From: Tricholoma matsutake
Taxonomy: Eukaryota; Basidiomycota; Agaricomycetes; Agaricales; Tricholomataceae
Direction of reading: 5' to 3'
NCBI GenBank assembly: GCA_026075535.2
Contig: AP026541.1
Span: 4,092,001 to 4,156,000 of the forward strand
DNA: 64,000 bases
This document shows, piece by piece, positions 20,825-31,944 of this stretch (position 1 is its first letter; the number at the start of each line of letters is the position of its first letter). The notes beneath the pieces were generated by a model. It worked only from the letters and a program-made list of their open reading frames with translations, made no database searches and was not told the DNA's origin. Both the position numbers and the translations under genes were made by a program.

Positions 20825-22350
20825 AATGAAAGTCTTGTATCTCACTCATTTCTTGTCCGATTAGGTTCATTTAACTACAGATGGGAAAGTACATCATTGG
20901 CCAGTCATCGGGAGAGTAGTTGGCAATGTTTGGTATTGTTGTCATCGCTAAATATAGTATCTCCTTCAGTTTTCATCCAATTTGCATGATTTAACTTGCA
21001 AATGAAAAGTATGCTGTTGGTCTATCAGTGGGAAATATTTACAAGTATTTGGGATTGTTTGTTTATTGATCAAAAAGATCAAAATAACTATATCAGAGCC
21101 AGTTTTTACTCAATTGAGTTTATTTAACTTGTGGAAGGGTATGTAACTTGGACACTTTGCCCTGTGCTGACAAAAGTTGTTTATATTTGTTTGTTAGATT
21201 ATCAAAATACTGTATCTTGCTCAATTCTTGGCTGATTTCTTTATTTAACTTGGAATGAGAAGATACATTATTGGCCAATCATTGGGAGGGTATTTGGCAT
21301 TGTTTGGCATTGTTGTCATGGCTAAATATAGTATCTCCTTCAGTTTTCATCCATTTTGGATGATTTAACTTGCAAGATAAAAAGTATACTGTTGGTCTAT
21401 TATTAAAAGATACTTACAAATATTTGGCATTATTTGTTCATATATCAAAAAATAAAAAGATGATGTCAGAGCTGGTTTTAACTCACTTGAGTTTATTTAA
21501 CTTGTAGAAGGGTGGGCACTTTACACTGACAAAGGTTGTTTATCTTTAATTGTTAAATCATCAAAATACTGTATCTTGCCCATTTCTTGGCTGATTTGTT
21601 CTATTTAACTTGGAATAAGAAGATACAATCATTGGCCAATCATCAGAAGAGTATTTGGTATTGTTTGACATTGTTGTCATGCCTAAATATAGTATCTCTC
21701 CATTTTGGATGATTTAACTTGAAAATAAAAAGATACTGTTGGTCTATCCTTAAAGGATATTTACAGATGTTTGCTATTATTTGTTAATATATCAAGCAGA
21801 TCAAAAAGACTATATCAGAGCCAGTTCTAATTCAATTGAGTTTAACTTGTAGAAGGGTATGTAGCTTGGGCATTTTATACTATGTTGACAAAATTGTTTA
21901 TCTTTATTTATTAAATTATCAAAATGCTGTATCTTGGTCAATTCTTAGCCAATTTGTTTTATTTAACTTGGAATAAGAAGATACATTATTGGCCCATTCA
22001 TTGAGATCATGTTTGGTATTGTTTGGCATTGTTTGTGGTATCTCAGTTAGTTATTCTTTAATCCAACTGATTTAACCTGAAAATAAAATATATACTGTTT
22101 GTACATTATCTGATTTATGTGTGCTAACAAAGGTTGCTTATATTTGTTATTAAATCATCAAAAATGCTGTATCTCACTCAATTCTTGTCCCATTTGTTTT
22201 ATTTAACTTGAAATAAAAAGATATATTGTTGGCCCATTATTGAGATCTCATTTGGAATTATTTGGCCTTGTTTGTATAGTTTCAATTTATTATTTCAGTC
22301 AATTCTTATATAAACAATGTTGTATACTATTAGACCATTATTGTTAAGTG
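20825..22350. repeat. Satellite: about 120-bp monomers in 360-bp higher-order units
   Basis: The sequence GTATCT, then 20-25 bp, then TTTAACTTG, then about 20 bp, then TTGG recurs at about 20838, 20958, 21090, 21211, 21331, 21463, 21571, 21692, 21811, 21929, 22038, 22169 and 22278. Three monomer types (A: TTCTTG with CATTGGCC; B: TTCAGTTTTCATCC; C: TCAGAGCCAGTTTT) alternate A-B-C, so like monomers are about 358-373 bp apart. One unit near 22.1 kb is missing most of a monomer (A to A 240 bp). AT-rich, no coding. Confidence 0.85.
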
Positions 22351-22379
22351 CTGAACTTGAGGGTGGAAATCTGTCAGAC

Positions 22380-22660
22380 TCATATTGGATGGTGTATCAG
22401 AGAGGACTTGGCTTCAACTTATAAGAAATTGTGCCCTTCACCTTGTCAGTGTCTAATTTCAAGACAAAGATAAATGTAAGAATATCAGAGTTTGAGAGGA
22501 AGTCCAAGACAGGAGAGGAGACTAGAGATTGAGATGGGTAAACTTGGTTGCTTTATGAACCAAAGAATACAAACAGAAGTAAATTGGTTAAATACTAAAG
22601 AGCAGAGTTAGGTCAGAGACCGGTGGAGACCAGAGTAGTGGAGGTATCATAGGAATGGAA
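22380..22660. repeat. Diverged relative of the 4571-5141 insertion
   Basis: GGACTTGGCTTCAACTTATA, GTGCCCTTCACCT, TCTAATTTCAAG, GGAGACTAGAG and GAACCAAAGAATACAA occur in the same order as at 4.6-5.1 kb, without the minisatellite expansion. Termini not defined. Confidence 0.6.
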
Positions 22661-23600
22661 ACTATATCTAAAATACTAATGCTATGCCAATCATTACTAG
22701 GTGACCTTGGTGGAAAATGGTTCAACAAAAATCCACATTGCTATACAGTACAAAATGCTCAAGGTATAGACTATATACTACTGGAATAACATGTGATAAC
22801 TGTGGTGCATGTGATAATGGTGATGATGTAAGAGGCACCCTTATATCATAGTAGGTAATGCTTACTTTCATTAGAGCATGTACCAGAGAATGAGTTGAAT
22901 CATGTGTTCCTACAAAGGCAATAATTTGAGAGTATCGCAGCAATGACACAACACACTGTTAATTGAAAAGCTGGGGTGGATAGAGGAGAGTATATTGCAT
23001 AGAATGCAATAAAATTGGGGGGACTCCATGGAGAATTGAATTAGGTATGTGCTAGTAGGGCTGCACACCATCCATTATATGGCCATGGCCATATGTTATA
23101 TGGTGACTGATGGTATATGGTGTGTCATATACCATCCATATGTCTAGCTGGCAAGAAGCTTGATGGTATGGTATGGGTATATGGATGGCCATATAAGAGT
23201 CAATGGTTATGTACAAGTTTGGTATGGGTACAAGACGTGTCACTGGAGTACAGTACTATAATTACATCTTATAACTTCTATCTAATGTACAAATCCCTCA
23301 GGCATTTTCATAAGGGTTGATATTATAATGCTCATTGGGATGTCGGAGTTTTAATTTAGCCGTCGCGACAGCTGTTTGGACGGCTTCATGACCAGATCAG
23401 TTTATCCATAATGAACCATCTTTGTTATGTAAGCATTGCGATGAGGAACGTGTCACAATGCCAAACTCAACATGATAATCAACAATTGACCGAATCTCCA
23501 TCGTGTCCATACTTTCCCTTTCCCTCCCTTTTTCTCTGTACATATGTTTTTGGTGTATCTTGTAATCTATGCTGAAATCCACTGACGTCAACAATTCTGG
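22661..23600. other. Non-coding stretch with CATATGG-rich palindromic DNA
   Basis: No gene supported. At 23060-23210 the motifs CCATCC, ATATGG, CCATAT and TATGGTATGG alternate and form several overlapping palindromes, which may be a small decayed MITE. The rest is unremarkable. Confidence 0.4.
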
Positions 23601-26600
23601 CAAAGTTTTCTGTAGTACCTGCAGTGGATCCTTTGATCAACGTGGTTTTGCCTCCCATCACAAAACTTGTCTTTGACAGGCCAAGCAGTGAGGAAGAGAT
23701 AGGAAGTTTGAGGAGAAATTGGAGGAACAATGTTTGTTGGACCAGGCTGGTGCATTCGAAATTGCTATTGGGTCAAATCTGTTGTTAATTGATAACTATC
23801 CAGCTCAAACTGGTGCATCAAAGAAGACAAGAGCATGGAAACCATGGGAGGACCCAGTTCTCCAAAAGAAGCCCCTGTCATCCCTCGAAAGTATGCCATA
23901 TTTTTCAATCAATGGATGTCCCTCACTGGCTTACAGATTGGGAAGCAACACCCCCAACTCCCCCTGACCATCCCCCTCCGATTGATGGACCACAAAAAGG
24001 TGACATCCATATTGAGTTCCATGACAACAGTGGCCGCACTACAAAGATCAGCAGCTTCAATGACTACTGCACACCACGTCAACCAGCCCATGTTCCAGTG
24101 GCTACGGACGCACCTTGGAGTCCATTCAAATCACATGCAGATTTTGAGTTTGCTGAGGTCACTCTTGCTGGTGCCCTTAATAAGAAGCAGATCAAGATGC
24201 TTATCATGATCACTCAGCACTGTGTCAAGGGCGAAGATTCATTCAATCTTACCAGTCACAAACAACTTGCTGAAATCTGGGGGGATGCCTCTGCAATGGT
24301 TTCATCAGTACGTATGTCTTGTAGTTACTGTATATCATGCAGTATCATGCCTTTTACAGTTTACACAATATGAACTAACTGCTACTCATGAGGGTCATGA
24401 ACTTGTCTTCGATTTCTGGTGTCGGCCACTTTGGGAATGGGCACTTGACCTCATCGGAAATCCGCATTTGGCTCTGTATTTCGAATGGGATGCACAGTGC
24501 CTGTTCAGATATGATGGAACCATGTTCCTGCAGTTCATTCACGAACCTTGGACTGCAAACGACTTCTGGAAGGTCCAGGTGCATGACAGCGCATCTACAA
24601 TGTCTTATATCATTGAGTTGTTGTCAGACAAATCTTCTGTCGGACGGAAAACCTGTTGGAATTATTCTTTATGCTGACAAGACAAAATTATTATCATTTG
24701 GAACAGAGTTAGCATATCCCGTCATTGCTCGGTTAGCAAACATTTCAGCTGAGATTTGAAATGGACAAGGTATTGGAGGTGGTGCTATTGTTGGCTGGCT
24801 TCCAATTGTAGCTTTTTTACTAATCAATATTCATTCATTCTGATGTATATCTGTAGCTTGATGATGATGAAGAACAAAAGGGGAAAAAAAGCTATGTGGA
24901 TCTCAAGCATGTCGTTTGGCATGAGTCCTTTCGCAAACTTCTTGAGACAGTCTGGGAACCATCTTTCAATGGATTCTGGAAGCAATGTGGAGATGGGGAA
25001 ATGCGTCGTCTATTCCCATTCATTTGTATTTTGTCTGCTAATTACGAGGAGCAGTATGTATTTTGATTTATTTCTTATTTAGTTGTTTCTCAATAGTGTA
25101 TCGTCTCTATTCAAAGATGTGTTATGGCACTTATTCGGGGGTTTCGTGGGTTATGCCCTTGTCCTATTTGCCTTGTACCAAAGAAGGAGCAGCAAAACAT
25201 AACAAAGCAGTACCCACAGAGAACCACAGCTGATACCAGGTTGCTTCTTGAACAGGCAGAAAAGTGTAATACTCAAGCACAAAAGGAAGAGATGCTTAAA
25301 GCACAGGGTATTCGTGCTGTCACAGTGAGTTATTAATATTATGTCAAATATCTAATTCTTTTGAGTGACCAACACATATTTAAAGAACGTGATTTGGGAT
25401 ATCGCAAACTCTGATCCATATAAGGCAATTTCTGTGGATAGGATGCATTGGGGATCTCATGGCCTTGGTGGAAAGCATATATGGCCTGAGATTAAATACC
25501 TTGAGGACTGCAGACGTGGAGTAATGAAAGATGTTGATAAATGGTATGTTTGAGTTCTTTTCTCACTTTTGATATTTATGTCTCAGACTGAGCCAGTGCT
25601 TCCAAATTTCCATGATGGCAAAACTTGAATCATTTTGAAAAGATTGTCAATGTTCATTTCTCCAATGCATCAAAATTTGAGGATATTTTAAAAGTAAGTT
25701 TCATCTCAGTGTCACTAGCTGCAGTATTATACATGTACCCATTGATTCAATAGATCGTGTTGTTTATCACACACTCCCTTCTCACCGAAGAGGAGAGTCC
25801 AAGTGGATATCTTCTTTTATGTGTGCTACAGAGTTACCTTGCACTTGACATGTATGCTGCCATAAAGGTGCATACAATGAATACTATTGAATGTGGAAAG
25901 AGGGAACTGGCCACATTCCAGTTGAGGATGAATGTATGTTCATGCTTCAAATCTCATTTTATTTTACATTACTATAAAATTTAGGCATATGTTGATGCAA
26001 CTCAGGATGAATCTGCGAAGAATTGGGATTTTCCAAAGAACCATATGCATGGGCATTTACTTGAGAATATTTTGGATAAAGGCATCACTCAAAACTTCAA
26101 CACACAGCCAAATGAACAGATGCATGGTCCACTGAAGGACTCATATCACCTCTGCACAAACTTCAAAGATGTTGCCGTTCAAGTATTTGTGTTCATTACA
26201 GAATTTGCTACCGATATTAACCCTTGATTTTCATTTTCTAGATCTTGCAGGCTGACACATGGATGGACATTGCAATGATTATTTGAAGTCAAATTACTGC
26301 AATGGAGGATAATGATGATGACCAGTCCTCGGATATGACTGACAAGCCTACAAACTTCAGAAATGTGCAATTTGGATCTCAACAACGAACATATTCATTT
26401 GCTGAACTTGAGGAGGCTCATCTCACAGATCTGTCATTTGCAAATCTTCACCAAAAGCTCTCAGCACTTATTCAAAATGAAATGACTTTGCCTTCTTCTA
26501 ACGAGCAATTAACTGTTCTACCAGAGGACAAAGTACATTATCCCTGATATATTCTGCTGTATTGACAACTTCTTTCTTTGTAGCTAACCGAATATTGGTA

Positions 26601-27382
26601 CATCAAGTCATTCTATGAGTCCAGGGTAACCTGGATGGAAGAAACAGATCACTTGCGATGTACACCAAAATTCAATGATGAGCCAAGATATGATTGTGTT
26701 ATGCTCCAAATGCATGATGGACCTATCATTGCTCAACTCAAATTTGCAATGACAATCACCGTTAACAGTGAAACCATTCCTATCATATTGGTGCAAGGCT
26801 CTAGTGTTGCCACTGGCTCAGCCGAGGTTTTTCAATAAAATGGACATAGCATACCAGATATATTCTCTAAATTCACTGAAATATTTGAGCATATGGATGG
26901 GGCCATAAGCTGAGGGTTCTTCTGCCAACATTAGCTTATCGAATCATCTCTTCTTGACATATTCACTTGGCTTTGATTTGAAGCTGAGCCATCAAGCCAG
27001 ATTTTGTTTATTAAATAACTCAGGGATGATCGATCAGTTCAACTAATGTTGGCAGACGACCCCTCGGCTTATGGTCCTGTCCATAAGCTCAAATATTCTG
27101 GTGAATTTAGCAGATTTATCTGGCATGCTATATCCATTTTATTGAAAAACCTCGGCTGAGCCAGTGGCAACAGTAGTGCAAGCATTTGATAAACACCAAA
27201 ATCAACAATACCACAAGAAAGATCGTGATATGGGCTTTACTTGTTTATGGCAACAGTCAGCAAAAGAAGCTGAGTTGTTCTTTGCTCGATCCATCAATCG
27301 TGGTGCAATTATTGTTCCAGTATATGATGATGATATGGACTCCATAGTATTTAATTTTGTAGATCCTGACATGTTTTTTTGA
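23600..27382 (+). pseudogene. Plavaka-type transposase gene (copy P1)
   Basis: Exon blocks run colinearly. A C2H2-like finger lies at about 23610-23670 (CSTC...HHKTC). Then come PWSPFKSHADFEFAEVTL (24.1 kb); FDFWCRPLWEWALDL and FIHEPWTANDFWKVQ (24.4-24.6 kb); ILYADKTKLLSFGTELAYP with IARLANISAEI and GQGIGGGAIVGWLPI (24.65-24.8 kb); and RGFRGLCPCPICLVPKKEQQ (25.1 kb). These are followed by DRMHWGSHGLGGKH (25.4 kb), NTQPNEQMHGPLKDSY (26.1 kb), TEYWYIKSFYESRVTW and PRYDCVMLQMHDGPI (26.6-26.7 kb) and MGFTCLWQQSAKEAELFF (27.2 kb). These are, to my knowledge, hallmark blocks of the fungal Plavaka transposase, which would cut and paste DNA in the nucleus. Short introns with GT-AG ends separate blocks, for example 24310-24358. 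A MITE at 26802-27175 disrupts it. Confidence 0.8.
26802..27175. mobile_element. 374-bp MITE with long TIRs inside Plavaka P1
   Basis: The left TIR TAGTGTTGCCACTGGCTCAG and the right TIR (reverse complement TACTGTTGCCACTGGCTCAG) continue imperfectly for about 130 bp through GGTTTTTCAATAAAATGGA, AATATTTGAGC and TCTGCCAACATTAG. GTGCAAG occurs 4 bp left of the left end (26791-26797) and directly right of the right end (27176-27182), fitting a 7-8 bp TSD. The repeat lies in frame in the host ORF (codons for V-Q), and downstream the protein continues as AFDKHQNQQYHKKDRDMGF. Confidence 0.82.
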
Positions 27383-27522
27383 GCTCAAGAATTATAGTCA
27401 TTGTTGATCACTGATCACAAAACTTGTATTTGGCACACTGCATTGACCGATGTCTTATTCGGTTCCACCATATCCATCTCTCATTCATTCTACTCTCACT
27501 GTCCACAATATTCCATTCAGAT

Positions 27523-29234
27523 ATGCCACAATGCCACCAGCAAGACAGGAGTTCCAAAGGCGAAGCATTTGACTCCCTGGATGATGATTTCAATCACTCA
27601 TCTGATGAGGACATAGATGTTCAAGAGGACACATGGAAACCCATTATCTTAGGGCCGAGTGCAAAATGTGGTGATTATGAGAAGGTGTGTTAGCTTTTAG
27701 ATCTACCATTCAAGTGTATCAATGGGCTTTTGGCATCATGTCTAGGCATTAAAGGACACAAATATCAAGATTGAGTCCCAACGGCAGGAAATTCGGCAAC
27801 TGAAATTGAAGCTTGCTGCTCTTCACCAAGAAGCTTGGGAACCTCCAAAGAAAGGAAGAAAAGCAAAGCCAAACTCAATTGTAGAAGAAAAGGACGACAG
27901 AATCACCTTGTTTGCTTGCAAGTTTAGTGTTATGAATGAGATTTTTGTTCCTGTAGAAGCATTTCTTGTCCCTGACCCAGATTTCAATCCCATGGACAGT
28001 GGACGATATCAAATGGCCAAGTCCATCTTGCAGGGCATTATCGCAGAGCTGTTTGAGGAGGTTCCAAAGGATCTTCATCCATTGATGTGAGAGCATGCAC
28101 ACTTCCATGATCTTGTAAGTGATCTCGAATGTGCGAATCTATTCTCACCTGTTGCTGGAATAGTTCGTCTCAACTTTAAATCACAACTGTTGTCTCATAG
28201 TCCACAAGCTGCGCTCTGACAGTGGACTCCTGATTTTCCCAGCCCTTGCAACATATTGACATATCTCTCTCACAGAATGCAAAACCCATCCCACATTCAA
28301 GTCAGCTATCATGTTTTCTGGTGAAGATAAAGTGACAAAGTATGCACCAATCCTTTTTGAAAATGGTGTGAAGGACATGTGAAAAATGTTCCAGTGCAAA
28401 CATCTTGCACTTGTGAGTACTCGCAGGATGTTTTCAGGATTTCTTCAATGATGCAAAACCATTTAGATGCTATGTGTAATCCTTTTTGGGCGGAGCTCCC
28501 TGAACGAGGGCAAGAAAAAGCCAGGCTCACCTTCAACATACGGGAAATTATGGGGCATAAGTAATGTCATGCCAGGTGCGATAGCTGGAGTTTTGGTTAT
28601 TGTAAGTCTGCAATTGCCTTGTTCAGCTAGTCATCTCAATTTCTTAAAGGCAATTTATCTTCATTCATGCGATGACCAGTTTCGACAAACTGGTGCGACT
28701 TCACAAATCCACTATCAAAAGATCTTCAACCAACTTAAAGAAATTATTATGCATAACTCTGGTACTCCACAGTACTGAAGCCTATTTCAGTGGTTCAACC
28801 ATCTTGTTTTCAATTGGACAACCAATGTTGACCTTGTTGATGATGATTATGATAGTGGTATCAAAGATGCAATTATTGGTGTCACTGGTTTGCAGATTGA
28901 TGATGAAGAACAGTGGTATAAAGATAACGACATAAGCCTTTCATTTTGCATCAAGTTCCAGTTGCATTGATAGTTCTACAAGTTTATCCCACCATCCAAC
29001 GATGCTGTTTTGATGAGCACAAACTCTGCTCCACACCAATGAGGTGTGTCCCCAATTCCTGCCCCAGATGCCCCTCACAGTGTACCAAGTCATGATATCA
29101 CAGTTAATCCTGCCATACCCACTGCCACTGCACCCCATTCTGTGCCCACTGTGCTGTCTAATCCTAGCGTGCATGCTATGCAACCCAATCCTAGCGTGCA
29201 TGCCACACAACCCAATCCCATCATCCCAACTGAC
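27523..29234 (+). pseudogene. DUF6698-like gene, N-terminal and central part
   Basis: The start at 27523 gives MPQCHQQDRSSKGEAFDSLD, an acidic N-terminus. A first intron lies at about 27685-27747 (GTGTGT...TCTAG). A charged coiled-coil-like stretch follows (RQEIRQLKLKLAALHQEAWE), with a basic KKGRKAKPN and the region near 27.9 kb. The conserved domain spans about 28.1-28.9 kb (KLRSDSGLLIFPAL, AIMFSGEDKVTKYAPILFE, YGKLWGISNVMPGAIAGVLV, YQKIFNQLKEI). From memory these blocks match DUF6698, a basidiomycete domain of unknown function that is repeated across genomes and often near Plavaka elements. The ORF has TGA stops (28088, after VKDM at 28378) and shifts, so this copy is probably dead. The C-terminus (29046-29234) is a Pro/Thr-rich repeat and is cut by the 2.3-kb element. 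Confidence 0.55.
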
Positions 29235-31579
29235 TAGTGTTTTAAGGTTTGGTTCAGTCTGGTTTTTCAACCTCTAAGAGGGTTAACCAGTCTAGACCAG
29301 CACCCTAAGTCAGTTAGACCGTGACCAAACCAATTAGGACTGGTCCTAATCAGTTCGGTCTACTGGTTTAGACTGGTTTCAACTGGTTTTCGAGTCTACA
29401 TAAATTATATTACATAGTAAATAAAATTATTTACATTCACACCCTGCGAGCAGGTGCTTGCAGTGGTGGGGTGTAGCTAGAGAATGAACAAATGAAAATG
29501 AAAATGAAAATGAGAACCAAACAAAAAAAAAAGCTGCACCCTCTCATACTTGTAGCAAGGGTGCGGGTTCTGGTGTTCTTGCCACTGTCATTGGCCATCC
29601 CCACTGTTTGTTTTCCCCACTGTTAGTTGTCACCATTGTTTGCTGTCCTGGCTGTTTGTTGTCCCAGCCATTTGCCGTCATTGCACCCTCCCATTCACCC
29701 TGCGAGCAGGGGCTTGCAGTGGTGGCTCAGGACAGAGTGCCAGGGTTGGGCATGGGGTGTCATTATAGCATATGTTAAACCTAAGAACAAAGAGAAAACC
29801 ATTAGTTAGTTAAAAGAAAAGAAAAGGAAGAAACTCACCTAGGGCCAGAACAACAATGAACGATGTTCTGTTGTTCCTCATCTGTCATTCATTGCCCCAT
29901 CATTCCTTGTCCCTGTTGTTCATCATTCTTCATCCCCCTTTGTCATCCCCATCATTCTCCATCTGTTGTCCCCATCCTTTGTCATCCTCGCCATTCATGT
30001 CGTTGTCATCATATGGAAAAGGGCCTGTTGCCACCCTGTGAGCAGGGGCTTGCAGCGGCAGCATAGGGTGCAGGCATCGGCTGTGGTTGTCACACTCCAG
30101 AAACAGGCCCATTGCTGCCCTGTGAGCAGGGGCTTGCAGTGGCAGTGCAGGGCTTGCATGGGGTACCTACAGGGTTCATGTGTGTCGTTTGGTGGGTGGA
30201 CGATGTCGTTATCAAGATCCTGGAACCTAAAAATGAAGAAAAACATTTAGTTAGTTTAAAAGAAAGAAATCAACTAAAAAGAAACATACCTGAGAGCCCA
30301 AACAATGTTAGTTTGTCGTTTGGCCCCCTGCATTGTGTTTGTTGGCTTGTGTGGTCATGGGTGCCAACAGGGCGGTGATGCAGCATTGAAAAGCCCCAGA
30401 GGGCAGATGAATGAAGGAGGGAATGTTGAGTTGCCAGAATGAATGTGTATGCACATCATCGATCACTCATTCTGGCAATTGCCGGATAGTGATCAATGCA
30501 GTGAGCGCATTGATCTCAACAACCCTGGGGCCTCCTCCACTGTTGCCAATGGTAAAAATATGGTTGAGATAATGTGGGGGAGTATTGTATTAATCTACTA
30601 CAACTTGAATTTCATTTTTATGTTTAGTATTGCAAATGCATGAGAACTCGTCAAACTCAAGTCAAACTCAAGTTGATCAAGTCATCAAATCAATGCATTT
30701 TTGCAGTATATCTGGCCACAACCCTTCCACATCACATAAAACACTCAACTACTTATTCCAGAACATACTGATACACTCTGTGATTTATTTCCAAGCCTTT
30801 AAACTATTTTCTGACATGTATTAAGCTCACAAATGGCAAAAATGTGAGAAATAACAACTTGCCATTTTCACTCTGAAATCTATTCTATATTCTTGGGGGA
30901 ATCTAGAACTGCATGGCTTTTTAAATTTGACTCATTGGAAGATAAGTTATAGCTGTAAAACTATCAAAACTGTCACTTGCCCTGTTACTCACTTTCTTTC
31001 CTTTCAAATAAGATTTTGACTGTTGGGAGGTGAGGTTTGGAGCATAAATATAAATTACTACATGTTTACAAGGTCCTACTCATTTCTGGTGCTCAACGCA
31101 CAGCAAAATGGCATCTGGGCACCCAGCATCATATTGTCCAGCAACTGCTGGATTGAGCGATCACACAGTGATGGACATGCATGATTCTTGGAAAATGGTG
31201 CCACTTTTATTTTTGTGCACAAACACAACCACATGGTCTGTGCATGGCCACAAGGTATATAAACCCTCACCAAATGACTTCTTTTTCCCTGGGCTCATCC
31301 CATTTCATTTTATAATGGCAATATTAGTAGTATTTACATTAGTTTGTTATATGTTATCTACATTAGTTTACTGTCCTGTAGTCTGAATGCAAAAGACTGG
31401 TTTAAACTGGTTTAAACCAGTTTTATAATGGTTTTCAAATGTTTTCAAAATGAGTTAACTGGTAACTGAACTGCAGTTTCAGTTACTCACTTTTTCAGAA
31501 AAATGGACCAAACTGAAGCATGGACCATGGTTCAGTCCAGTTCAGTCTTCAGTCCTATGGACTGAACCTTGATACACTA
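29235..31579. mobile_element. hAT-type non-autonomous element, copy 3 (2345 bp)
   Basis: It starts TAGTGTTTTAAGGTTTGG and ends CCTTGATACACTA, giving inverted termini TAGTG(T)TTTAAGG/TAGTGTATCAAGG like those at 2510 and 53269. The flanks carry a perfect 8-bp duplication, CAACTGAC (29227-29234, 31580-31587). Subterminal GGTTTAGACTGG/AACTGGTTTAAACC motifs occur at both ends. The interior (29.45-30.3 kb) holds four CTGCGAGCAGGGGCTTGCAG-type near-palindromes and intron-like units on the minus strand. No transposase ORF. Confidence 0.85.
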
Positions 31580-31938
31580 CAACTGACAGACTTGAGCTCA
31601 ACAGGCTGACCCTTCCATCCGATCCCACAAACTCTCCCGGAGACATTATAACTCAACTTCCAGCAACTGCCACCAGACCCCAAGCACGCACACATGCAAC
31701 CAGCTCTTTTCACACTCTGGAAATTGCAGAGCAGCTCATGGCAGACCAGATGGCTATCGATGTTCCAGTCACTGCTGCAGAAGGACGGAGTGACAATAGG
31801 CCCACAGCAAACAGCAGTCAACCATCAAGAAAAGTCATGAAGAAGAAGAAGAAGAATGAAAACAAGGGCACTGAAAACTCCGAGTTGGGCACCCCACCGA
31901 GACGCTCCAATAGGTGTGTGGAACCTGTTAAAAGATAG
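31580..31938 (+). pseudogene. C-terminal part of the DUF6698-like gene
   Basis: The frame entering from the duplication reads RLELNRLTLPSDPTN, then QLPATATRPQARTHATSSF, LMADQMAIDVPVTAAEGR, and a basic tail with KVMKKKKKNE and RRSNR before TAG at 31936. It is in frame with 29234 across the insertion. The lysine run could be a nuclear localisation signal. Confidence 0.6.
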
Positions 31939-31944
31939 TAGATT

